Shown: positions 44,107-53,812, numbered from the stretch's first letter. The stretch is 64,000 nucleotides of DNA from UBA5436 sp050951845 (GCA_050951845.1 JBMNJV010000004.1:1-64000), one strand, 5' to 3'. Numbers and translations: made by a program. The notes: generated from the letters alone by a model not told the origin.

Positions 44107-44982
44107 GTGTCAAAGAATCGAAGGACAAGGATATTGATAGTTTTGGTAGTGACTATTGTAGTTTCAATTATGATGGTTTATTCAATTTTACCTGAAAGTT
44201 TTGCCAATAAAAGCACTAATCCGTTGTCTGCAATTTTTAAGCCGATTCAGAATCTTATCAGCAGTGTGAGAGAATCCGGGCAGAATTATTTTTTTACGAC
44301 AAATTTGAATCGGGATTTATCCGATAAAATTACGGAACTTGAACGGGAAAACGTTGAACTCCGGCTTCAAGTAAAGGAAAATGAAGCTTTAGCCATTGAA
44401 CATGATAAATTGAAACTGGCTTTCAATTTGTCATCAAAATATAATTATTCAATTATAGAAGCAGGCAGAATAACACAAAGACCGATCAACCAGGATACTT
44501 CTTTATTCCGGATTGACAAAGGCAAAAAAGCAGGAATCGATATGTCTGAAATTAAAGGATTTCCGGTAGTGAATGCCAATGCTCAGGTGTTTGGCAGAAT
44601 TTACAATTCAGATGAATTCAGTGCAAAAGTGCTGCCTCTCACACATGAAGGATTTTCAGTCAGCTGTTATGCCGAAGATAATCGCGGTCAGACTTTTGTC
44701 TTGCGCGGTGATCCGGAATTGAAAAGCCGGAACTTATGTGTTTTAGATGAAATACCTGTAGGCACAGTAATCAATGTAAATGATCAAATCATTACCAGCG
44801 GTTTGGGCGGAATTTTTCCATACGGTCTGGAATTGGGTAAAGTCGTTGAAATTTTACCTGTTGATGAACGGGGATATCGCCGGGCTTTGGTAGAACCGGC
44901 GATCAATTATGCCGAAACGGATGTTGTGTTTGTAATGTCAGGTCTGGCAATAGATGATGCTGCCTACACCGGAGAAGAGTAA
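44107..44982 (+). CDS. mreC: Cell-shape protein MreC
   Basis: 291 residues: short basic cytoplasmic N-terminus, one transmembrane helix (about 9-28), a coiled coil (about 60-105), then the beta-barrel MreC domain (GSSAG-like region replaced by RIDKGKKAGIDMS, and ITSGLGGIFPYGLELGKV near the end). It scaffolds elongation-mode peptidoglycan synthesis with MreD and PBP2. The start is GTG 44107 behind AGGTGA. The preceding gene is radC rather than mreB. Confidence 0.92.
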   Translation: MSKNRRTRILIVLVVTIVVSIMMVYSILPESFANKSTNPLSAIFKPIQNLISSVRESGQNYFFTTNLNRDLSDKITELERENVELRLQVKENEALAIEHDKLKLAFNLSSKYNYSIIEAGRITQRPINQDTSLFRIDKGKKAGIDMSEIKGFPVVNANAQVFGRIYNSDEFSAKVLPLTHEGFSVSCYAEDNRGQTFVLRGDPELKSRNLCVLDEIPVGTVINVNDQIITSGLGGIFPYGLELGKVVEILPVDERGYRRALVEPAINYAETDVVFVMSGLAIDDAAYTGEE

Positions 44983-44985
44983 TTG

Positions 44986-45567
44986 ATGCCTAAGAAAAAT
45001 CTGATAATCAATTTTTTAAAAATAATGTTATATTGTTTACTGGCTTTTATCTTTAATCAAATCAGCCAAGTTGCATTTCCGAGCTTAAAAGTTTATCCTA
45101 ACTTCTTTTTCAGCTTAATATGGGTTTTTTCCTATTTGAATAACAGCATCTGGAGTTTGGCCGTAGGTTTGATCGCCGGATTTTTTCATGATTGGTTGTT
45201 CAGTCCGATTATCGGTGTCGGAATATTTATCGGTATGTTGACTTCAGTAATTTGTTCCGGTTTTTTACAATCTTTATGGCAACGCCGATCCGCATTTTTA
45301 TTCGCACAGGCTTTAATTGCTTTAATTGTGACTAAGTTTCTGGAAGCATTATTCCATTTCATGTCTTCCGTTTTACAATATGAACTGACATTAAAATTTA
45401 ACTATATCTGGCAAAATTTTGTGCGGGACTTACCTTTGTCTGTAGGTGTGAATTTACTTGCAACAGTATTGTGGTTTTTAATTTTACGTTTTATTATTCC
45501 GTATACAAAAACCAAACAGGGTCAAGAATTTGACAGTTTTTACAATGATACGCAGGAGGTTCTTTAA
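44986..45567 (+). CDS. mreD: Rod-shape protein MreD
   Basis: About 193 residues with five or six transmembrane helices and no large soluble part. The helix containing GLIAGFFHDWLFSPIIGVG is the family signature region. The adjacent TTG 44983 is less likely than ATG 44986, given GGAGAAGAG at 44971-44979. It lies between mreC and the PBP2 gene, each 0-3 bases apart, so mreC-mreD-pbp2 form one transcript. Confidence 0.9.
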   Translation: MPKKNLIINFLKIMLYCLLAFIFNQISQVAFPSLKVYPNFFFSLIWVFSYLNNSIWSLAVGLIAGFFHDWLFSPIIGVGIFIGMLTSVICSGFLQSLWQRRSAFLFAQALIALIVTKFLEALFHFMSSVLQYELTLKFNYIWQNFVRDLPLSVGVNLLATVLWFLILRFIIPYTKTKQGQEFDSFYNDTQEVL

Positions 45568-47934
45568 GTGGCACGCTCAGATTTTACTCCGATCAGAAGT
45601 AAAACCGGTTCTAATGTCAAAAGATCGGATAACCGTATTTTTAAGAATCGCAATATTTTAATCGGAATCTTTTTTATTTTGATGTTTTTGATTATCTTTT
45701 GGAGAACTACTGAATTGCAATTGAGTTCGGCAGATTCGGATCAGATTCCGGAGACTTATGGTAATCGGGCTCAAATGCAGGTTGAAGCTCCACGTGGCGA
45801 TATCCTGGACAGTTCAGGCGAACCGATTGCATATTCAATAACTCAACCGATGCTGTATCTCAGCAATTCAGGCTTAAAAGGTACTGCTCTCAATGATATG
45901 TTGCTTGATTTGAGCGAGCTGATGCTCGAAAACGGTGTGAAATTACCGGAAAATCTGGTGAATTATTTTGATTATTCAAGCACCAGCAAAGAAAAAAGAG
46001 ATAAAAGCAATGCGGAATTTGTGTTTAAAAAAGATTTGCAGGAAATCGAAAAATGGCAACAAAACACGGATCTGTTCGGTCTGAAAAAAACAGAAGATAC
46101 AAAGAAACCTGAAGAACGCATTATAACCGATCCGCAGGATTTTTATGAATATTTGCTTTTTGATAAATTCGGTATTGAAGATCGGGATGCCGGCGGAGAT
46201 TACCGCTATACGGTTGAAGAGGCATTTAATATCATTCAGATGCGTTATTTAATTCTCGAACACAATTGGCAATATACACAAGGCCAAGCTATTGAGATAG
46301 GCGGTCCGGTCAATCAAAAAATAATTACGGCGATCGAAGAACAGAATCAAAGATATGCCGGAGCATTAATTGCGGATAAGCCGCAAAGACAATATTCGGA
46401 AAACAGTTTTCTCTATTCTCATGTCTTAGGTTATACCGGACAAATATCGGAAACTGAATATCAGCAATTAAAAAATCTGAATTACGGTTTGAACGATATT
46501 ATCGGCAAAAGCGGAGTTGAGCTTTCAGCAGAAAGATATCTGCATGGAGTTCCGGGAACTATTCCGTATAGTTATTGGAAAAAAACGGAGGACGGTGAAG
46601 AATTTGTTAAAGGTACCGGAGGTGTTGCACCTCAACCGGGAGCGACTGTACGTCTGACTATAGATCAGGATGTTCAAAGAGTGATGCTTGAAGCTTTTGC
46701 TGAACATATGGCTGAACTTAGAGATAAAGAGGATTCAGTTCCTGCTAAAGCAGCCAGCGGAGTTCTGATGAATGTAAAAACCGGGGCTGTAATAGCTATG
46801 GGCTCGATACCTTCGTTTAATCCTCAGGATTTTTTGATGGCTCAATTTGATGCCGAAGCGGCAGAAAGGGTTCAAGAATATTTTTCAGATAATGAAAATA
46901 AACCTATGTTAAATCGGGCTATTTCAGAAATATATCATCCCGGATCAACATTCAAACCGTTTACGGCGATTGCTGCCTTGGAAAACGGCATTATTTCTGA
47001 AACTGATCAAGTTTATAATTGTGCCGGAAAAGAAGAAATCGGCCACAGAATCTGGACTTGCTACGGTGAACCTGAACGGGGGCATGGCGATTTAACCTTA
47101 CGCCGCGCAATGGCAACATCATGCAATTTATATTTTGCCAAATTGGGTATTGATACGACAATTGATAAGCTCTCTCCGATTTTTAAAAAGCTGGGTATGG
47201 GAGAGTATTCCGGAATTGATTTACCGGGTGAAGCAAAGGGTATCCGGCCCAGCAAAGAAGTTAAACGCAAGACCCGGGCTTTACCGGAAGATCAATTATG
47301 GTTTCCGGCTGATACGGCACAATCTTCAATCGGCCAATTTGACAATGCTTATACAATGATCCAATTAGCAAGAGGAGTCGGAGGCATTGCTACGGGAAAA
47401 CTGGTGCAACCTCATGTAATCAAAGAAATTACCGGTCCGGACGGCGAGATAATCAAACCGGAAGTAATTGAAGTTGAAGATTTAGGTTTTGCCGAGAATT
47501 CAATCAATATGGTCAAAGATGCAATGAACGGTCTGCAACATGATATTGAATACAGCACTACATATTTGAATTTTCATAATTATCCTTTCGAAATGGGCAT
47601 GAAAACCGGAACAGCAGAAGTTCAGGACAGTTCGAGCACCAATATATCTATTGATTCGTTATTTGTTTGTTTCGCACCTTTGGATGATCCGGAAGTTGTG
47701 TTTGCCGGAATTGTTGAAGACGCATCAATTGGTGCCGGTCTATCTACAGTTGCCAGAAAAGTATTTGATCAATATTTCGGAATCGAATCTCCGGAACCTG
47801 TTGCTGAACCTGTTCCCGAACTTGAACCTGTTCCGGAACTTGAACCTGCTCCGGATATTGTGCCTGAATTTGATCCTGAAACGGAGTCTGAGGCTGAGGT
47901 TTTACCGGAATTTGATTCGGGAATTGAACCTTGA
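45568..47934 (+). CDS. mrdA: Penicillin-binding protein 2 (elongasome transpeptidase)
   Basis: 788-residue class B PBP: a cytoplasmic tail, one transmembrane helix (about 28-47), a pedestal with APRGDILDSSG, and a transpeptidase domain with STFK (catalytic Ser about 459), SCN (about 518) and KTGTAE (about 679). The PBP2 insertion between pedestal and transpeptidase (about 140-230) is large. The C-terminus has a Pro/Glu repeat tail (EPVPELEP units) that is not part of the enzyme. It starts at GTG 45568 with AGGAGG upstream. RodA, its usual glycosyltransferase partner, is not adjacent. Confidence 0.94.
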   Translation: MARSDFTPIRSKTGSNVKRSDNRIFKNRNILIGIFFILMFLIIFWRTTELQLSSADSDQIPETYGNRAQMQVEAPRGDILDSSGEPIAYSITQPMLYLSNSGLKGTALNDMLLDLSELMLENGVKLPENLVNYFDYSSTSKEKRDKSNAEFVFKKDLQEIEKWQQNTDLFGLKKTEDTKKPEERIITDPQDFYEYLLFDKFGIEDRDAGGDYRYTVEEAFNIIQMRYLILEHNWQYTQGQAIEIGGPVNQKIITAIEEQNQRYAGALIADKPQRQYSENSFLYSHVLGYTGQISETEYQQLKNLNYGLNDIIGKSGVELSAERYLHGVPGTIPYSYWKKTEDGEEFVKGTGGVAPQPGATVRLTIDQDVQRVMLEAFAEHMAELRDKEDSVPAKAASGVLMNVKTGAVIAMGSIPSFNPQDFLMAQFDAEAAERVQEYFSDNENKPMLNRAISEIYHPGSTFKPFTAIAALENGIISETDQVYNCAGKEEIGHRIWTCYGEPERGHGDLTLRRAMATSCNLYFAKLGIDTTIDKLSPIFKKLGMGEYSGIDLPGEAKGIRPSKEVKRKTRALPEDQLWFPADTAQSSIGQFDNAYTMIQLARGVGGIATGKLVQPHVIKEITGPDGEIIKPEVIEVEDLGFAENSINMVKDAMNGLQHDIEYSTTYLNFHNYPFEMGMKTGTAEVQDSSSTNISIDSLFVCFAPLDDPEVVFAGIVEDASIGAGLSTVARKVFDQYFGIESPEPVAEPVPELEPVPELEPAPDIVPEFDPETESEAEVLPEFDSGIEP

Positions 47935-48088
47935 ATTATGCCTGACGGTTGAATCAAAAGTTGAGCCGGGATTGTCCGAATCTTTGCAAATTTTTAAGAA
48001 TATCCGCATATGTTCTGTAAATAATATTTATGTTAGAATTTAATTTGTTTTTATTTTATTTACAATTCAAATATAGGTAAAATCTAGT

Positions 48089-48117
48089 AAAAAAACCTTG
48101 AAATGATTGGTTTTTTT
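48089..48117 (+). terminator. Intrinsic terminator after the PBP2 gene
   Basis: AAAAAAACC (48089-48097 region) pairs with GGTTTTTTT (48109-48117) around TTGAAATGATT. The stem is AT-rich apart from two C-G pairs, with T's forming both arm and tail. Confidence 0.7.
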
Positions 48118-48169
48118 AGTTATTATGTATAAAGTATATTTCGTTTTGATTATGATTTAGGAGGTGGCT

Positions 48170-48559
48170 GTGAACATAGTTCTCATTGCAGACACGAGAA
48201 AATATGACTTGTTAGTCAATTTCTGTATTGCTTACCGGCAAATTTTGGCACAACATCATTTGATTTCACTTTTTAATATCTCTCGTACAATCCATGAGAA
48301 TACGGATTTGACTGTTGAAACGCTCACTACCGATATGGCGGCAGGTGTCGAACAGCTGGCATCCAAAGCGAACTATAATGAAATAGATGCCGTCGTATAT
48401 TTAAGAGATCCGTTGCTTCGCACTTACGATGCCCCAAACTCTTTATTAAAAGCTTGTGATGTAAACAGTATTCCGTTAGCAACTAATGTTGCAACTGCGG
48501 AAATACTTGTTTTAGCTATTGATCGCGGAGATCTTGATTGGCGTGAATTAATTCGCTGA
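48170..48559 (+). CDS. Methylglyoxal-synthase-like protein lacking the catalytic residues
   Basis: 129 residues with the MGS fold. The C-terminal half is recognisable: EIDAVVYLRDPL and CDVNSIPLATNVATAEIL match the family. The functional positions are gone: the AHD near the start is ADT, the phosphate-binding GTTG is FNIS, the GGDQQ with the catalytic Asp is AAGVEQ, and the PHDPD with the second His is TYDAP. Only the Asp of the RDPL strand remains. It is therefore unlikely to make methylglyoxal. The position after pbp2 is where mgsA sits in clostridia, so it is probably a former mgsA kept for another role. Start GTG 48170; GTG 48164 lies inside the GGAGG site. Confidence 0.8.
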   Translation: MNIVLIADTRKYDLLVNFCIAYRQILAQHHLISLFNISRTIHENTDLTVETLTTDMAAGVEQLASKANYNEIDAVVYLRDPLLRTYDAPNSLLKACDVNSIPLATNVATAEILVLAIDRGDLDWRELIR

Positions 48560-48573
48560 TGTGAGAGTTAGAT

Positions 48574-49221
48574 ATGAAAAATAAAATTTCTTATATTCCG
48601 GAATCTTGGGAACATGCAAACTCTTATATAATTCATGGGGCAAAGGATTATTTAATTGATCCTTCAATTCCTTACGATCAAAAAATTGCAGACAATCTCA
48701 ACGGTATAATTGCGACTCACTTTCATTATGATCATATAAGTCAAGTTGAAATATGGCGTGAAAAAACCGGCTTGGACTTTATGATGCCGGAAGGTGATAT
48801 TCCGTTTCTTACAGATCCGGAAGCAAATTGTTCAGCAGCTTATGGTGAGCCTGTTAATTATTCTGCTGCTGATTATTATTATACGGATCAGGAGAAAATC
48901 CAACTGGAGCCTGATTTAAGATTAATTGTTTATCACACACCGGGACATACTCCCGGCTGTTCCTGCATTCTGTTGCAAATTCAAGAAAATGAAATTTATC
49001 AACCCTTAGCATTGATATCCGGCGATACATTGTTTTCCAACAGTATCGGGCGTACTGATCTCAAAGGAGGCAATCATGCCGATATGGAAAAATCGCTGAT
49101 CAGATTAACGAAAATATTGCAGAATTTACCGCAGGATTTACCGGTCTTACCGGGACATGGTTCGCCGTTTTTAATCAGGGATGCTTTTCGCTTCAATCCT
49201 TTTATCAGACAATATTTATAA
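48574..49221 (+). CDS. Metallo-beta-lactamase-fold hydrolase (glyoxalase II-like)
   Basis: 215 residues with the complete dinuclear metal site: HFHYDH (HxHxDH, about 50-55), HTPGHTPGCS, SGDTLFSNSIGRTD (the bridging Asp), and LPGHG. The spacing and the GRTD motif resemble the short glyoxalase II / hydroxyacylglutathione-hydrolase-like group, but substrate cannot be told from motifs. It follows the MGS-like gene after 14 bases, so the pair is co-transcribed. This would make sense for methylglyoxal handling if the MGS were active. Confidence 0.88.
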   Translation: MKNKISYIPESWEHANSYIIHGAKDYLIDPSIPYDQKIADNLNGIIATHFHYDHISQVEIWREKTGLDFMMPEGDIPFLTDPEANCSAAYGEPVNYSAADYYYTDQEKIQLEPDLRLIVYHTPGHTPGCSCILLQIQENEIYQPLALISGDTLFSNSIGRTDLKGGNHADMEKSLIRLTKILQNLPQDLPVLPGHGSPFLIRDAFRFNPFIRQYL

Positions 49222-49420
49222 ATCGTACCGTCTTTGTACTTGAATTTTTTACACAATATAACACAATTAAATCTCAGATCGTAAATCCGGTCAGAAACAA
49301 TACACAAGTGATTATTAACCGTAAATTATAATCTGCTTTACGGATATTTTATAATTATTTGTGTGTTTTGTTTTTTGTTAGATTTTTTGTTCTGCCGGAT
49401 TCGGAATTTTTTTCAATAAG

Positions 49421-49429
49421 TGTTATGAT
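49421..49429 (+). promoter_or_regulatory. Extended -10 promoter of pheST
   Basis: TGTTATGAT (49421-49429), with no good -35 at the right distance. The leader to the pheS start is only about 30 bases, too short for a T-box. None of the T-box core, specifier or terminator elements occur in 49222-49466. Confidence 0.5.
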
Positions 49430-49466
49430 ATGCAATGTTAATTTATTAGGAAAAAGTGGAGGGCTT

Positions 49467-50513
49467 ATGGATCAGTTGTTATCTGAATTACAAGCGATTG
49501 AATATAAATTCCGGGCTGGTATTAATTCCGTTGCTAATCAACAGGAACTTGAAAACATCAGGGTTAAATTATTAGGCAAAAAAGGTGAAATAACCTCTAT
49601 TATGAAAAATATGGGACGCCTTTCCGATGAGGATAAACCGAAGTTAGGGCAAGCTGCCAATAAAACACGTCAATTTGTTGAACGAATAATTGCGGAAAAA
49701 CAGGCCGAATTGACAGCCCGGGCTGAACAGGCAAAGATTGCAAGTGAAATACTTGATATCAGTATGCCCGGCAAAGCGGTTAAAGTTGGCGGCAGACATC
49801 CTCTGACTTTAATGTCGGATGAAATTTGCGATACTTTTATCGGCTTAGGTTATACAATAGCTGAAGGACCGGATGTGGAACTGGATCTTTATAATTTTGA
49901 AATGCTGCGCTTACCCAAAGGTCATCCGGCACGCGATGAACAAGATACATTTTATCTTGATTATGAAAACGGTGTTTTGTTAAGATCTCAAACTTCTCCG
50001 GTGCAGATAAGGGTAATGAATCAACAAAAACCTCCTGTTTATATCGTTTGTCCGGGCAGGGTCTACCGGTCGGATACTGTGGATGCCACTCATTCACCGA
50101 TTTTTCATCAGATTGAAGGTCTGGCGGTTGATGAAAATATCAGTATGACGGATTTGGTTGCTGCATTGGAGCTTTTTGCCAGAAACTTATTCGGTAAAGA
50201 AACTAAGATTCGTTTAAGACCACATCATTTCCCTTTTACTGAACCAAGCTGTGAAGTAGACATTTCATGCTGGACTTGCGGCGGCAACGATCCGAATTGT
50301 AAAACCTGCCGTGGCGAAGGCTATATCGAAATTTTAGGTGGCGGTATGGTACACCCGGAAGTTTTGGAAAATTGCGGAATTGATTCGCGGAAGTATTCCG
50401 GCTTTGCTTTCGGTATCGGTGTAGAACGCGTAGCTATGGGGCGATATGATGTAACCGATATCAGAAATTTCTATGAAAATGATTTGCGTTTCTTAGAACA
50501 ATTCAGTAAGTGA
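49467..50513 (+). CDS. pheS: Phenylalanyl-tRNA synthetase alpha subunit
   Basis: 348 residues from ATG 49467 (GTGGAGGG just upstream; an in-frame GTG at 49359 is rejected). It has an N-terminal coiled coil (about 1-85), class II motif 2 (SPVQIRVM ... CPGRVYRSD), the DATHSPIFHQIEGL segment and motif 3 (FAFGIGVERVAMGRY). The CWTCGG and CKTCRGEGY cysteines form the family's zinc-like loop. It starts a pheST pair, 9 bases before pheT. Confidence 0.96.
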   Translation: MDQLLSELQAIEYKFRAGINSVANQQELENIRVKLLGKKGEITSIMKNMGRLSDEDKPKLGQAANKTRQFVERIIAEKQAELTARAEQAKIASEILDISMPGKAVKVGGRHPLTLMSDEICDTFIGLGYTIAEGPDVELDLYNFEMLRLPKGHPARDEQDTFYLDYENGVLLRSQTSPVQIRVMNQQKPPVYIVCPGRVYRSDTVDATHSPIFHQIEGLAVDENISMTDLVAALELFARNLFGKETKIRLRPHHFPFTEPSCEVDISCWTCGGNDPNCKTCRGEGYIEILGGGMVHPEVLENCGIDSRKYSGFAFGIGVERVAMGRYDVTDIRNFYENDLRFLEQFSK

Positions 50514-50522
50514 GGTAGATTA

Positions 50523-52982
50523 ATGAAAACTTCTTTAGAATGGATTAAAGATTTTACTGATTATCAAGGTGATGTAAATAGATTTGTTGACGGTATGACT
50601 ATGTCCGGCACCAAGGTAGAATCGGTGGAGTATGAAGGCGCTGAGCTGAGAAACATTGTTGTCGGCTATGTTTTAGAAAAAAAACAACACCCGGATGCGG
50701 ATCGTCTTTCAGTTTGTCAGGTTGATGTCGGTACGGATGTTTTACAAATAATATGCGGAGCACCTAATGTCGCTGCCGGACAAAAAGTTGTTGTGGCTTT
50801 GCCGGGAGCGATCTTGGCAGGTGGTTTCAAAATAAAAAAAGCAAAGATGCGCGGTGAAGTATCTAACGGTATGATTTGTTCGATTGATGAATTGGGTTTT
50901 TCAGTCCATGAATTCCCGGATGCAGTGTCAGACGGCATTTATGTTTTGCCGGATGATTCACTTATTGGCAGCAATGCGTTGGACGCTATCGGTATCGGTC
51001 AGGAAATCATTGAATTTGAAGTAACTTCCAATCGTCCGGATTGTTTATCAGTCGAAGGTTTAGCCAGAGAAACGGCTGTTGTTTTTGAGACCGGATTTAC
51101 TGCGTTAGATAAAAAACCGAGTAATTTCTCCGGCTTAAAATCGGAAGATCTCGCTTCAATTGTGGTTGAAGCACCTGATTTATGTTCTGCTTTTATCGGT
51201 CGTGTTGTAACCGATGTAAAAATCGAGCAATCACCGATATGGATGCAAAAACGATTAAGAGCTGCAGGTATGAGGCCGATCAATAATATAGTTGATATTA
51301 CTAACTTTGTGATGTTGAGTTTAGGTCAGCCGATGCATGCTTATGATTTGGATTTTCTCACCGATCATTCAATTATTGTGCGTCGCGCCAAAGAGCAAGA
51401 AGAAATGACATTGCTTGACGGAACGGAAATCAAAATGAATCCGGAAGACTTGGTAATTGCAGATACTGCGGGAGCAGTCGGTTTAGCCGGTGTTATGGGA
51501 GCTGAAAATTCGGAAGTCAGAGATTCGACCAAAGCAATTTTATTTGAGGCAGCAAACTTTTCTAAAACTGCGGTTCGCAAAACCGCAAAAGATTACAATC
51601 TGCGTTCAGAGGCTTCACTGCGCTTTGAAAAAGGGTTGCCGGCACAAAATGCACAACGTGCCATGGATTATGCATGCTATTTGATTGAGAAGTTGAATTG
51701 CGGTAAAGTTGCTTGTACTGAAATCAAGGTAGCTGAGCAATATCCCGACTTGCACAAAATAAAATATACAGCACAAGGCATCAATAAATTGATCGGTGTT
51801 GATTTAAGTATTGAACAAATTAATCAGATTCTGAGTAAACTGGAATTGGAAATTGAATCTGCTGAAGAACCCGCTGTATATTCCGCAACAATTCCTTATT
51901 TCAGGGATGACCTGAAATTAGAAGCTGATTTAGCTGAAGAAGTTGCCAGAATCTATGGTTACGATAAAATCGAAAGTCGTTTCAGTAAAGGAAATACACC
52001 GACCTTAGGCGGTCGCAGTGTAACTCAACTCGATATTCAAAAAATCCGCAGGGTTTTAGAAGCTTGCGGAGCCTATGAAGCATATACATATTCATTTGTT
52101 TCACCGACAGATGTGGTCAGACTCGGTTTAGATTCCGAGCATGCTTTGAGTCAACAACTGACAATTCTTAACCCTTTAGGTGAAGAGTATTCGAAAATGC
52201 GAACAACAATGTTGCCCAGTCTGTTGCGAGTTGTTGAATATAATTTAGCTCATGGCAATTCAAAAGGAGTTTTATACGAATTAGGCAAAACATATCATCC
52301 GCTGAATATTCTGCCGGATTACGGTCTGACAGCAGATTATCATGATCAGCACCTGCCCGATGAAAGAGAACATATTACGGTTGTTCTTTTCGATCAGAAC
52401 TTAAAAGAAAGTTCCCAAGGTTACTTTGAATTAAAAGGCATCATGGAAGAACTTTTCCGACATCTGGGGATAGCTGAATTCAAAGTTGCCAGAATAGATC
52501 AGGATTATCCTCATTATCATCCGGGACAGACTGCCTTCGTTTATTTGCCGGATTATACCGATCCGATCGGTTTGATCGGAACAATTCATCCGCGCTTGGC
52601 AAAAGAATTCGGGGTTACACCTAATACCTATATTTTTGATCTGGAAGTAAAACCCTTATTACAGGCAAAACGTGAAAAAATTATTTTCCGGCCGTTGCCG
52701 AAATATCCTGCAATTACCAGAGACCTGGCCTTTGTGATGCCACGCAAAGATCTGGTATCTGAAATTGAAGCGGAAATTGCCGATCTGGCGGGAACGCTCC
52801 TGGAATCAATTAATATTTTCGATGTTTATCAGGGAAAAGGAATTGCTGAAGATAAAAAATCAGTAGCCTTTTCTCTTGTGTTCAGAGCAGCTGAACGCAC
52901 TTTAAGTGATCAGGAAATCAATCCGATCATGCAGAAAATAATTGACAAAATGGCAGAACAGGACATTATCTTAAGAGGATAA
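50523..52982 (+). CDS. pheT: Phenylalanyl-tRNA synthetase beta subunit
   Basis: 819 residues with the usual modules: an N-terminal tRNA-binding EMAP-like domain (about 40-150, LSVCQVDVG and ICGAPNV), B1/B5 and B3/B4 editing domains (FEVTSNRPDCLS, MRPINNIVDITNFVMLSLG), a catalytic-like core (TILNPLGEEYSKMRTTMLPSLL), and the C-terminal FDX-ACB fold (KYPAITRDLAFVMP). No truncation. A strong terminator follows at 53004, ending the unit. Confidence 0.97.
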   Translation: MKTSLEWIKDFTDYQGDVNRFVDGMTMSGTKVESVEYEGAELRNIVVGYVLEKKQHPDADRLSVCQVDVGTDVLQIICGAPNVAAGQKVVVALPGAILAGGFKIKKAKMRGEVSNGMICSIDELGFSVHEFPDAVSDGIYVLPDDSLIGSNALDAIGIGQEIIEFEVTSNRPDCLSVEGLARETAVVFETGFTALDKKPSNFSGLKSEDLASIVVEAPDLCSAFIGRVVTDVKIEQSPIWMQKRLRAAGMRPINNIVDITNFVMLSLGQPMHAYDLDFLTDHSIIVRRAKEQEEMTLLDGTEIKMNPEDLVIADTAGAVGLAGVMGAENSEVRDSTKAILFEAANFSKTAVRKTAKDYNLRSEASLRFEKGLPAQNAQRAMDYACYLIEKLNCGKVACTEIKVAEQYPDLHKIKYTAQGINKLIGVDLSIEQINQILSKLELEIESAEEPAVYSATIPYFRDDLKLEADLAEEVARIYGYDKIESRFSKGNTPTLGGRSVTQLDIQKIRRVLEACGAYEAYTYSFVSPTDVVRLGLDSEHALSQQLTILNPLGEEYSKMRTTMLPSLLRVVEYNLAHGNSKGVLYELGKTYHPLNILPDYGLTADYHDQHLPDEREHITVVLFDQNLKESSQGYFELKGIMEELFRHLGIAEFKVARIDQDYPHYHPGQTAFVYLPDYTDPIGLIGTIHPRLAKEFGVTPNTYIFDLEVKPLLQAKREKIIFRPLPKYPAITRDLAFVMPRKDLVSEIEAEIADLAGTLLESINIFDVYQGKGIAEDKKSVAFSLVFRAAERTLSDQEINPIMQKIIDKMAEQDIILRG

Positions 52983-53003
52983 GACAAAGTATATCTGAAA
53001 TAC

Positions 53004-53068
53004 AAATGTCTCGGAAATATAAGTCGGGAAAAATTCTGTTTTCTGACTTCCGATTTTTGAGACATTTT
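53004..53068 (+). terminator. Large compound terminator after pheT
   Basis: Outer stem AAATGTCTC (53004-53012) / GAGACATTT (53059-53067), with an inner stem CGG/CCG and AAGTC/GACTT, followed by TTTTC and, a few bases later, TTTTT. A long bulged hairpin, stronger than others in the window. Confidence 0.75.
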
Positions 53069-53507
53069 CTATTTTTAAAAATCGGTTTTGTCTCAGAACT
53101 TCCGGCTGTGTAAATTCCGATTCAGAAAGCTTCAATTTTTGATTTTCTGATAGATCGTTTTATCAACATTTACTGATTTTGTTATTTTTTCTCAAAAAAT
53201 CTGATATCTTAATGCGAATAAATTATTATAATAAATCAAGCAATAAGAATTTTTGCGTGGAAATGGAATAAGAATCTTTGAAAGAAATATTTTTTTATTT
53301 ATTCTGACTAAGTCAGCAATAACTATCTGAAATAAGTTTATTTTATCTGAATAAATCAAACTAAATTAAACTAATCCAAATATCATTTTATCCGATTTTT
53401 AATATTTTTCTTATTTACAATGTGTCAAGTTTAATTCATCTGGTTAATTAGAAGAAACTAATAACTGAAAAAGTTTCTCACACTTTCTGCTCAAAGGAGG
53501 ATTTTAT
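53069..53507 (+). other. Gene-free AT-rich intergenic stretch
   Basis: Between the pheT terminator and the pseudopilin genes I see no gene, tRNA or clear promoter. It contains short inverted repeats, a GTGTCAAG-type -35-like word near 53420, and the AAAGGAGG site (about 53493) of the next gene. Confidence 0.5.
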
Positions 53508-53792
53508 ATGTTAAGCATGGAAGCAATTATATGTATTCCTTTATGTATGACGATTTTTGTTCAAGCAATTTTTTATGTTAAACCGATCGAATTGAGAATA
53601 GAACGACAAGCGATCATTATTGCACAAGAACGTATTACAGAACCTAAGAATCAACCGTTATATAAATTAGAAACTGAAAGCGCTGTTGTTAATTTGCAAG
53701 TAAATCCGCAAAAAGTAAAAGAAATATTATCACTGGGTCTGGATATTAAAAACAGCTTATGGGATCAGCAATCTGTGAAATCAACACAATAA
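53508..53792 (+). CDS. Small TadE-like / pseudopilin-like membrane protein
   Basis: 94 residues: a hydrophobic N-terminal helix (MLSMEAIICIPLCMTIFVQA) with a Glu near its beginning, as in pilin-like helices, and a short polar tail. No prepilin peptidase G/ALxE site is certain, though MEAI resembles one. It is the first of three consecutive genes for single-helix secreted proteins. Behind AAAGGAGG, so translation is strong. Assignment to the Tad group rests on the neighbours; a general signal-anchor protein is the alternative. Confidence 0.5.
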   Translation: MLSMEAIICIPLCMTIFVQAIFYVKPIELRIERQAIIIAQERITEPKNQPLYKLETESAVVNLQVNPQKVKEILSLGLDIKNSLWDQQSVKSTQ

Positions 53793-53812
53793 AAACTGGC
53801 AGGGGCTTCAAT

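Noticed and set aside
48574..49221. MBL protein named glyoxalase II
   Set aside because: Metal motifs are right, but several MBL groups share them and the neighbouring MGS-like protein is probably inactive, so substrate is left open.
49222..49466. Possible T-box or riboswitch before pheS
   Set aside because: No T-box core, specifier or terminator hairpin with a T-run; the CCGTAAA/TTTACGG inverted repeat (49319-49343) lacks a following T-run.
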